Under the pieces are notes generated by a model. It saw only the letters and a program-made list of their open reading frames with translations. It did no database searches and was not told the origin of the DNA. 32,912 nucleotides of DNA, from NCBI GenBank assembly GCA_963169245.1, contig CAUJEC010000035.1, forward strand, positions 1-32,912. Reading direction: 5' to 3'. This stretch comes from Actinomycetota bacterium. Lineage in GTDB: Bacteria; Actinomycetota; Acidimicrobiia; Acidimicrobiales; Microtrichaceae. The position numbers and the translations under genes were made by a program. Of the stretch, positions 25,506-32,912 are shown one piece after another. Positions within the stretch are counted from its first letter, which is position 1. Each line of letters opens with the position of its first letter.

Positions 25506-26861
25506 TCACAGCGATGCGATCAGTCGCTCGACGCGTTCGTCCTGTGCAACGAATGGGTCCTTGCACAATACGGTTCGCTGGGCCTGGTCATTGAGCTTCA
25601 GGTGGACCCAGTCGACGGTGTAATCCCGCTTGCGCTCCTTGGCCCTGCGGATGAAGTCGCCTCGCAGTTTTGCTCTGGTGGTCTGCGGGGGGGTATCCAT
25701 GGCTTCGACAATTGCCCCGTCGCTCACGATCCGCTCGACAAGGCCAGCGTCTTGAAGCTTGTAGAACACCGACCGCTCACGATTGATGTCGTGATACTGA
25801 AGGTCGAGTAGCGCAACCCTCGCATCACCCAGCGGAATCTGATGCCTGGCTTGATAGCGCTCGATCAGGTTGTACTTGGTCACCCAGTCGATCTCGCGGC
25901 CCATTGACAGCGGCTCTTCCTCCAGACCTGTCATGACGTGTTCCCACATGTCGAGAGACTGTTTCTCCTGTGGGGACAGATCATGGTTCTGTGCGTATCG
26001 CAATGCCCTTTCCAGGTATTCCGCCTGAATCTCGAGTGCGGATGTCTCCCGACCGTTGGCGAGTCGGACCTTGCGTCGGCACGTCGGGTCGTGGCTGATC
26101 TCGCGAATTGCCCTGATCGGATTTTCGAGTGTCATGTCCCGCAGAACAACGGTTGGGTCCTCCAGCATCCGCAGTAGTAGCGCACAGGCGCCAACCTTGA
26201 GGTAGGTGGCGTACTCGGACATGTTCGAGTCGCCGACGATCACATGGAGCCGTCTGAACCGTTCTGAATCGGAATGGGGTTCGTCGCGGGTGTTGATGAT
26301 CGGTCGGGAGCGAGTCGTGGCGGACGACACCCCTTCCCAGATGTGCTCGGCTCGTTGTGAGATGGAGAAGGTGGACCCTCTTGGGCTCTGGAGGACCTTG
26401 CCCGCACCGGCGTAGATCTGTCGGCTGACCAGGAATGGGATGAGGACCTCGGTGTAGTTGTTGAGGTCGTCTCGTCCCGTTAGATAGTTCTCGTGACAGC
26501 CGTAGCTGTTGCCCGCCGAGTCGGTGTTGTTGCGGAACAGGTAGATCTCTCCCCTGATCCCCTCCTCTGAAAGGCGCTCTTCCGCTGATTCGACAAGCTG
26601 ACCGAGGATCCACTCACCGGCTTTGTCATGGGCAACCAGATCATGGAGCAGATCACATTCGGGCGTGGCGAACTCGGGATGGGACCCGACATCGAGGTAG
26701 AGCCGCGCGCCATTGGCCAGGAAAACATTGGATGAGCGGCCCCATGAGACGACCCGTCGGAACAGATAGCGGGCGACCTCGTCGGGACTCAGGCGTCGTT
26801 GGCCCCGAAGAGTGCAGGTGACCCCGTACTCGTTTTCGAGTCCATAGATCCGACGGTCCAT
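25506..26861 (-). CDS. pafA: Pup-protein ligase PafA
   Basis: [69 protein letters not shown]...[17 protein letters not shown]. Confidence 0.97.
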   Translation of the reverse strand: MDRRIYGLENEYGVTCTLRGQRRLSPDEVARYLFRRVVSWGRSSNVFLANGARLYLDVGSHPEFATPECDLLHDLVAHDKAGEWILGQLVESAEERLSEEGIRGEIYLFRNNTDSAGNSYGCHENYLTGRDDLNNYTEVLIPFLVSRQIYAGAGKVLQSPRGSTFSISQRAEHIWEGVSSATTRSRPIINTRDEPHSDSERFRRLHVIVGDSNMSEYATYLKVGACALLLRMLEDPTVVLRDMTLENPIRAIREISHDPTCRRKVRLANGRETSALEIQAEYLERALRYAQNHDLSPQEKQSLDMWEHVMTGLEEEPLSMGREIDWVTKYNLIERYQARHQIPLGDARVALLDLQYHDINRERSVFYKLQDAGLVERIVSDGAIVEAMDTPPQTTRAKLRGDFIRRAKERKRDYTVDWVHLKLNDQAQRTVLCKDPFVAQDERVERLIASL

Positions 26862-26865
26862 GGAA

Positions 26866-27672
26866 TCAACCTACAGGGCCTGGCCCCACCGAGAGTGCCG
26901 GCGGATCTTCGTCATCGTCCCCGCTCGCAGGCGGTGTGGCGTCGCCGAGGACCTCGGGCCCGACGGACGACGGTGCCGAATCGGTGGCGGACGTCTCGGG
27001 CATGAGAATGGCCAGATCCTCGGGGTCGAGTTGCTTGAAGGTGCGGCGACCATTTCCCCTGTCAAGAATCGCGACCTCGATCTCGGTGGCGCTCAGGGTC
27101 CTATCTGGTCCGGCCAGAGCGCTCACGGACGCCGAGAGAGCCTGAGCGAGCGTCCCGCCGGGACGGTAGACGGTGGTCATACGCGAATTGATGTCCTCCG
27201 CTGCCCCACCGAGCACGCACCAGCCTGACTCATCGATGAGAGTGCCGTCATAGAGGATGTGGAAGAGCTGATCGTCCTTGGCCTGGTGGCCAACTTCGGC
27301 CACGAGAATCTCGACCTCCATCGGCTTCATCTCGTGGGTGAAGACCTGTCCGAGCATCTGTGCATACTGATTGGCGAGCGACCTGGCGTCCACGTCCTCG
27401 CGGCTGAAGGCGAAGCCCTTCAGGTCTGCGTGTCGAACACCGGCGATTCGAAGTTGATCGAACTCGTTGTACTTACCCACACCGGCGAATGCGATCCGGT
27501 CATAGATCTCGGAGATCTTCCGTAGGGTGCGCGACGGATTTTCGGCGCACAACACGATTCCATCGGCGAAGGTGCAGGCCACGAGCGCTCGCCCGCGGGC
27601 GATTCCCTTGCGTGCATAGTCCGCCCGGTCCTTCATCATCTGCTCTGGCGAAACGTAGAAGGGCATGTTCAT
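26866..27672 (-). CDS. prcA: 20S proteasome subunit alpha
   Basis: [70 protein letters not shown]...; next to prcB. Confidence 0.97.
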   Translation of the reverse strand: MNMPFYVSPEQMMKDRADYARKGIARGRALVACTFADGIVLCAENPSRTLRKISEIYDRIAFAGVGKYNEFDQLRIAGVRHADLKGFAFSREDVDARSLANQYAQMLGQVFTHEMKPMEVEILVAEVGHQAKDDQLFHILYDGTLIDESGWCVLGGAAEDINSRMTTVYRPGGTLAQALSASVSALAGPDRTLSATEIEVAILDRGNGRRTFKQLDPEDLAILMPETSATDSAPSSVGPEVLGDATPPASGDDDEDPPALSVGPGPVG

Positions 27673-28505
27673 GATGCGCCCCCTCTCTCCTCGGCAAGCG
27701 CTTCGTAGATGGCAGCAACACGCGTCGCAAGCTCGTCATCGCTCAGCCGGACATAGCCATCGGAGGTGATCGTCGCCACGACCGGATAGAGCGACCTGAT
27801 GACGTCGGGACCGCCCGTGGCGGAATCCTCATCGGCTGCCTCGATGAGTGAACGAAGGGCCAGGTCGACCGAGGTGTCTCGATCCAGGTTTGGCCGCCAA
27901 CCCAACTTTATGACCGTAGAGGCGTGCAGACTTCCCGAGCCGGTCGTTGCGTAGTTGTGCTCCTCGTAGCGTCCGCCGGTGACGTCGTATTGGAAAAGTC
28001 GACCCTCGTCCCGACTGCGGTCATAACCAGCGAAGATCGGCACGACCACAAAACCCTGCATCGCCGCCGGAAGGTGATTACGAACCATCTGGGACAACTG
28101 GTTCGCCTTACCCTCCAGGCTCAACTGAGTCCCTTCGACCTTCTCATAATGTTCGAGCTGGAGCTGGAACAGCCGCACCATCTCAACTGCCGGTCCGGCA
28201 GCTCCGGCGATTGCAACACCGGAATGGCGGTCGGCCGGAAAGACCTTCTCGATGCTGCGATGAGAGATGAAGTTGCCAGATGTGGCTCGACGGTCGCCTG
28301 CCATGATGGCCCCATCGGCGTAGCGCAGTGCCACACAGGTGGTTCCATGTGTGATCGAGAGTCGATCCCCTGCCGTTCCCTCAGGGACGCTGAAGGTCAG
28401 GCCTGCGCGTCTGGCGAGGGCCGCGAAGTCGGGCCCGGGATCCGGGTAGCCGCCGCTCGCGTATGGTCCGGCGCCGAATCCGGCGTTATGTCTGGGTATT
28501 TCCAC
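27669..28505 (-). CDS. prcB: 20S proteasome subunit beta
   Basis: Propeptide then ITHG/TTCVALRYADGAIMAGDRRATSGNFISHRSIEKVFPAD. Predicted nucleophile Thr55 (codon 28341-28343). Confidence 0.97.
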   Translation of the reverse strand: MEIPRHNAGFGAGPYASGGYPDPGPDFAALARRAGLTFSVPEGTAGDRLSITHGTTCVALRYADGAIMAGDRRATSGNFISHRSIEKVFPADRHSGVAIAGAAGPAVEMVRLFQLQLEHYEKVEGTQLSLEGKANQLSQMVRNHLPAAMQGFVVVPIFAGYDRSRDEGRLFQYDVTGGRYEEHNYATTGSGSLHASTVIKLGWRPNLDRDTSVDLALRSLIEAADEDSATGGPDVIRSLYPVVATITSDGYVRLSDDELATRVAAIYEALAEERGGAS

Positions 28506-28604
28506 GAAGTCAGGTTACAAGTCGTGTTGGACGCTCGCGGACCGACCGTCGACAATATTGCTATTGCAAGGACGGTTGATCGGCTGAGCCTGAGTAGTCG
28601 AGGC

Positions 28605-28808
28605 CTACTGGCCACCCTTTTGGATATAGGACTTCACGAAGTCCTCGGCATTGGTCTCGAGAACGTCGTCGATCTCATCGAGCAGATCATCGAGTTCGTC
28701 CTTGAGCTTGTCGCCCGCCGTAGTTGAAGCGACGCTCTCGTCGACCGTCTCGCTCGCCCGCTTGGCAGGGGCCTTCTTCTTGAGTTCACGTTCTGGCATC
28801 GGGTCCAC
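28605..28808 (-). CDS. pup: Prokaryotic ubiquitin-like protein Pup
   Basis: MDPMPERELKKKAPAKRASETVDESVASTTAGDKLKDELDDLLDEIDDVLETNAEDFVKSYIQKGGQ, ending GGQ. A start at Met4 (28799) is possible. Confidence 0.97.
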   Translation of the reverse strand: MDPMPERELKKKAPAKRASETVDESVASTTAGDKLKDELDDLLDEIDDVLETNAEDFVKSYIQKGGQ

Positions 28809-28902
28809 CTCCGCTTGATCTCACCGTATCGCGAGATCAGTCGAAACCGGTGTCTAGTCCCACACGCCTCTCAGGTGGTGGATAATTTCTCGTGCCAGCG
28901 TC

Positions 28903-30393
28903 TCAGGAGCGGAGTCGATCGATGAGTTCCTGGGCGCTGGTCGCCTGCGCGAAGAGCGCGCCAACCGCACCTTCGGTGCCCTTTCCGGGTTCCATCATCG
29001 GGATTCGCTGCAACGCCCGTTCTCCGGTGTCGAAGACCATCGAGTCCCAGTTGGCGGAGACGACCTCGTCTGGGAACCGGCTGAGACAGGTTCCCCTGAA
29101 ATACGCGCGGGTGTCCCGAGGCGGATCGGTCATTGCCCTCGCGACCTCGTCCTCGTCAACAATCGTTTCGAGCCCAACCCTTCGCCCGAGCGACGAAGCC
29201 GCCCGCAGATCGTGGTACTGCAGGTCCATCGCTGCGAGGCGAGGATCACTCCACTCAAGGTCATGTCGTTGCCGGTAGCCGTCGAAGAGACGAAGCTTGG
29301 CGATCCAGTCCACCTGGGTTGCGAGTGACATCACATCGGTCTCAAGGCCTGCGAGAACTGCTTCCCATCGTTCCAGGATGTCGTTTCCGATTTCGCCTCC
29401 GACGGAGTCGGTTCCGTGGCGATCAGCCCACTTCTGGGCCAGACGCAGCAACTCCCACTGAAGTTCCAGTGCTGTGGCAGAACTGCCGTCTGCTAGGGGT
29501 AATGCCCTTGCAAGACCCAGGTCCTGGGACACGGAGTGCATCGCTCTGACGGGATCAGCGAACACAGGTACTGAATCGAACATCGAGTCCTCAAGCATTG
29601 CCAGAACGACCGAGGTTGTGCCCAGTTTGAGCAGTGTTGCTACCTCGCTCATGTTGGCGTCACCGGCGATCACGTGAAGACGTCGATACTTCGATGGGTC
29701 GGCATGGGGCTCGTCGCGAGTGTTGATGATCGGACGCTTCAGGGTGGTCTCGAGGCCGACCTCCTCTTCGAAGAAGTCGGCTCTCTGAGTTATCTGGAAA
29801 TCAACAGAGGATCGAGAGCGTCCGGGGAGTTCGGTGCCTACTTTGCCCGCTCCTGTGAAGATCTGTCGTGTAACGAAATGAAGGGTTGCGCACGCAACGA
29901 TGGCGGGGAAAGGTGTCGCCCGGGACATGAGGTAATTCTCATGACACCCGTAGCTGTTGCCCTTTCCGTCGGAATTGTTCTTGTAGACGACGATCTCCTG
30001 ACCAGGAGGCAGGATTGCATTGGCCGACCGCATCGCGCGGATGAGGATCTCCTCTCCGGCTCGGTCGTGAACGAGCGCCTCGCGCGCATTGGAGCATTCG
30101 GGTGAGGAGTACTCCGGGTGTGCGTGATCGACGTAGAAGCGGGCACCGTTGGTCAGCACCGCGTTCACTAGGTGGGTCTCGATCTCGGGGGCCGCGGTCA
30201 ACAGGAGAGAGTCGCCGCGAGCATCGCGCCCAGGGGACTCATCCTGGAAGTCCCAGCCGACGTTCGATGTGCCGAGGGAGGACACGTAGGAGTTGATGAG
30301 CAGCGACGAGGAGGAGATGGGGTTGGACTCCTCTACTCCGCGCATGACGATCCCGTACTCGGTCTCGATCCCACAGATCTTCGCTACTGCCAC
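28903..30393 (-). CDS. dop: Depupylase/Pup deamidase Dop
   Basis: MAVAKICGIETEYGIVMRGVEESNPISSSSLLINSYV...ESPGRDARGDSLLLTAAPEIETHLVNAVLTNGARFYVDHAHPEYSSPEC...[18 protein letters not shown]. Confidence 0.97.
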   Translation of the reverse strand: MAVAKICGIETEYGIVMRGVEESNPISSSSLLINSYVSSLGTSNVGWDFQDESPGRDARGDSLLLTAAPEIETHLVNAVLTNGARFYVDHAHPEYSSPECSNAREALVHDRAGEEILIRAMRSANAILPPGQEIVVYKNNSDGKGNSYGCHENYLMSRATPFPAIVACATLHFVTRQIFTGAGKVGTELPGRSRSSVDFQITQRADFFEEEVGLETTLKRPIINTRDEPHADPSKYRRLHVIAGDANMSEVATLLKLGTTSVVLAMLEDSMFDSVPVFADPVRAMHSVSQDLGLARALPLADGSSATALELQWELLRLAQKWADRHGTDSVGGEIGNDILERWEAVLAGLETDVMSLATQVDWIAKLRLFDGYRQRHDLEWSDPRLAAMDLQYHDLRAASSLGRRVGLETIVDEDEVARAMTDPPRDTRAYFRGTCLSRFPDEVVSANWDSMVFDTGERALQRIPMMEPGKGTEGAVGALFAQATSAQELIDRLRS

Positions 30394-30492
30394 ATCGCGA
30401 ACCTAGTTGGAGCCGCTGTACGAGGGGGGCCGGTTGGTGGTGTTGGGTCACCAGGAGTGCAGCACTGACCCACCGACAAGGGTGTGGACGAC

Positions 30493-32259
30493 TCAGAGGT
30501 ACTGCCCTGTCGCCACCTGCTCGATGGACTTGCCACCCTCTGGATCTGGGGCTCCCGAGTGGACGAGCGTTCTCACATAGACAATACGCTCGCCCTTCTT
30601 GCCCGAGATCTTCGCCCAGTCATCAGGGTTGGTGGTATTGGGCAGATCCTCATGTTCCTTGTATTCCTGGCGGATCGAGTCGATGAGGTCCTGGACCCTG
30701 ATTCCAGCGCCCGCCCCCTCAAGCTCACGCTTGATGGCAAGCTTCTTGGCGCGTCGAACGATGTTCTCGATCATGGCCCCCGAGGAGAAGTCCTTGAAGT
30801 ACATGACCTCTTTGTCGCCGTTCTGATACGTGACCTCGAGAAACTGGTTCTGCTCGTCGGTCAGATACATCTCTGCGACGCTCGCTTCGATCATCGCCGT
30901 GGCCGCCTTGGCAGGATCGCCGCCGCCGAGGGAGTCGACCTCGCTAACATCGAGTGGCAGTTCTGGCGTCAGATATCGGCTGAAGATCTGTTCCGCTGCT
31001 CGTTCGTCGGGACGGTTGATCTTGATCTTCACATCCAGTCGGCCGGGACGCAGAATGGCCGGATCAATCAGATCCTCACGGTTTGAGGCGCCGATCACGA
31101 TCACGTTCTTGAGTGCTTCGACGCCGTCGATCTCCGCCAAGAGCTGCGGGACGATCGTCGCTTCCATGTCAGATGAGATCCCGGTGCCTCGCGTTCTGAA
31201 AAGCGACTCCATCTCGTCGAAGAACACAATTACAGGAGTACCCTCGGCGGCCTTCTCCCGAGCGCGTTGGAACACCAGCCGGATGTGACGCTCGGTCTCA
31301 CCCACATATTTGTTGAGCAACTCGGGCCCCTTGATGTTGAGGAAGTAGCTCTTGGCCTCGAACCCGGTCGTATCCGCGATCTTGTTGGCCAGACTGTTGG
31401 CCACGGCCTTTGCGATGAGGGTCTTACCGCATCCCGGCGGCCCATAGAGCAGGATTCCCTTGGGGGCGGGAAGGTCATACTGGGCGAACAGGTCCTGGTG
31501 CAGGTACGGGAGTTCCACGGCGTCCGTGATCATCTCGATCTGGTCATCGAGGCCGCCGATGTCCTCATATGAGATGTCGGGGACCTCCTCGAGGACGAGC
31601 TCGTCCACCTCCGGTCGCCTCAGTCGCTCGAGCAGCAGACCCGAGCGCGAGTCCGCCATGACGACGTCACCTGCTCTCAGCGGCGTGGTCTGAAGCCCAT
31701 CGGAGATCTCTGAGACCCGTTCCTCGTCCGCTCGTCCGACGACGAGGGCACGCTTACCGCCTTCCATGACCTCTCGGATGGTTACGGTTTCGCCATAGGG
31801 CTCTGGATTCCGGATCATCACGATGTTGTAGGCGTCGTTCAGGACGACCTCGCTGCCCGAGGTCAGGTCACCGAGGTCGATCGCTGGTGAGACCTCTACC
31901 CGCATCTTCCGGCCGGCGGCCTGGACATCGGCCGTTCCATCCTCGTTCAGTCGCAGGAGCGTCGCGTAAGCAGATGGCGGTTGCGTGAGCTTGTCGACCT
32001 CGTCTCGCAGTGCAGCGATGTGATCACGAGCCTCTCTGAGTGTGTAGGAGAGTTTCTCGTTCTGGCTGACCGCCTGTGCCAGTTGACCCTTGGTCTCCAG
32101 TAGGCGTTCTTCGAGCGTGCGTACGCGTTTGGGTGCGTCGTGCAGCTTGCGGGTCAGCGATGACAACTCCTCGGTCAATTCGCCGAGTTGATCCTCCAGA
32201 CGGTCGCGTTCTGCCACGAGAGCCTCAAAGGACTCAGCTGAAGCGTTCTCGTCAGTCAT
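30493..32259 (-). CDS. arc: Proteasome-associated AAA+ ATPase ARC/Mpa
   Basis: N-terminal coiled coil, [83 protein letters not shown]-terminal GQYL proteasome-docking tail. Confidence 0.97.
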   Translation of the reverse strand: MTDENASAESFEALVAERDRLEDQLGELTEELSSLTRKLHDAPKRVRTLEERLLETKGQLAQAVSQNEKLSYTLREARDHIAALRDEVDKLTQPPSAYATLLRLNEDGTADVQAAGRKMRVEVSPAIDLGDLTSGSEVVLNDAYNIVMIRNPEPYGETVTIREVMEGGKRALVVGRADEERVSEISDGLQTTPLRAGDVVMADSRSGLLLERLRRPEVDELVLEEVPDISYEDIGGLDDQIEMITDAVELPYLHQDLFAQYDLPAPKGILLYGPPGCGKTLIAKAVANSLANKIADTTGFEAKSYFLNIKGPELLNKYVGETERHIRLVFQRAREKAAEGTPVIVFFDEMESLFRTRGTGISSDMEATIVPQLLAEIDGVEALKNVIVIGASNREDLIDPAILRPGRLDVKIKINRPDERAAEQIFSRYLTPELPLDVSEVDSLGGGDPAKAATAMIEASVAEMYLTDEQNQFLEVTYQNGDKEVMYFKDFSSGAMIENIVRRAKKLAIKRELEGAGAGIRVQDLIDSIRQEYKEHEDLPNTTNPDDWAKISGKKGERIVYVRTLVHSGAPDPEGGKSIEQVATGQYL

Positions 32260-32384
32260 TCGGTCACCCCCTCGGGATTTTCTCCCGGCGTGTGTTCTTC
32301 ACCAGAGTGTCTACCCTGCCGCGAGACGTTTGAGGTGCCACCTCCACAATGATTTTGAGAAGCTGACCAGCTGCGACGCCGGAT

Positions 32385-32912
32385 TCACGCCTGACGAGCC
32401 CAGATCAGAATTCTTGGGAATGGGAAGAAGCAGGGCTCTCGCTCCCCCATGGCGGCGATGAGTTCCCGGCTGTAGTCCTCCACATAGCTGCCATAGAGCT
32501 CTGGTCCCATCACCTCAGCGAACCGACGAAGGGTCGTGCCTTTGACCCACTCCACAACATCACTTGTGGAAGCAAGGACATGTGGGTAGATGCGGAGTTG
32601 AACCGACTGCTCCTCGAAGCCCAGGTCGAAGAGCGCCTCGGCATACTCGACCGGTGAAAGCACGTTGAGCGCCACCGGGTCCGGTGGAGGGCCGTCTATC
32701 CCGAAGGCCGACAGGTAGCGATGTCGGCTCGCCACCTCCGACGCGACGCTCTGCGCCACTCGGTCTGCGTTCGCCGGAATCTGCACAAGGAGTTGACCAC
32801 CAGAGGTCAGAGACGATGACCATCGGTGAAGCACATCGAGATGATCAGGAATCCAGTGAAGGCTCGCAGACGAGATCAACAGGTCGATGTCTCCGTTGGA
32901 GGACCAGGTTGA
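32385..32912 (-). CDS. Trans-aconitate 2-methyltransferase-like SAM methyltransferase (N-terminus cut by window edge)
   Basis: Frame open to the right edge: WSSNGDIDLLISSASLHWIPDHLDVLHRWSSSLTSGGQLLVQIPANAD...PHVLASTSDVVEWVKGTTLRRF. Confidence 0.8.
   Translation of the reverse strand, partial: STWSSNGDIDLLISSASLHWIPDHLDVLHRWSSSLTSGGQLLVQIPANADRVAQSVASEVASRHRYLSAFGIDGPPPDPVALNVLSPVEYAEALFDLGFEEQSVQLRIYPHVLASTSDVVEWVKGTTLRRFAEVMGPELYGSYVEDYSRELIAAMGEREPCFFPFPRILIWARQA

Noticed and set aside
28506-28604. AT-richer pup-prcB gap with CAATATTG and TTGCAATAGCAA palindromes, considered as a PafBC-type promoter
   Set aside because: No TTGTCRGTG-N8-TANNNT match could be found; the palindromes are very short.
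27924-28727. 267-aa plus-strand ORF
   Set aside because: Antisense to prcB and pup; no family resemblance.

Overview
This is a high-GC actinobacterial chromosomal window, probably Acidimicrobiia-like (inferred from gene content, not proven). Its right half carries a complete Pup-proteasome locus on the minus strand: ARC/Mpa, Dop, Pup (ending ...KGGQ), PrcB, PrcA, PafA, DUF3866 and a natural PafB-PafC fusion. Signal peptidase I, TatB, TatC and a HelY-type helicase follow, in the same relative order as the mycobacterial pafA-pafB-pafC-tatA-tatC-helY block. The left half has an aldehyde dehydrogenase (cut by the left edge and missed by the ORF track), a small basic protein, a GT61-type glycosyltransferase, a FadE28/FadE29-like acyl-CoA dehydrogenase pair, mycothione reductase, an Arg/Gly/Asp-rich disordered protein, HAD and enoyl-CoA hydratase genes, a degenerate Nudix protein, a GNAT protein, a DUF4193-like protein, a duplicated-domain ThyX-like protein and an M20 amidohydrolase. 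No mobile elements, CRISPR arrays, tRNAs or rRNAs were recognised. The Pup system itself is well described. The least explained signals are: (i) a possible leader-peptide attenuator upstream of the glycosyltransferase, with an unannotated 38-codon Cys-containing uORF running into an inverted repeat; (ii) an inverted-repeat operator inside a divergent promoter plus an SD-sequestering 5' UTR at 1360-1441; (iii) a perfect match to the KstR consensus upstream of the acyl-CoA dehydrogenases; (iv) several apparent pseudoenzymes (GDPD-like, Nudix-like, divergent double ThyX). All were read by eye and none was tested computationally.
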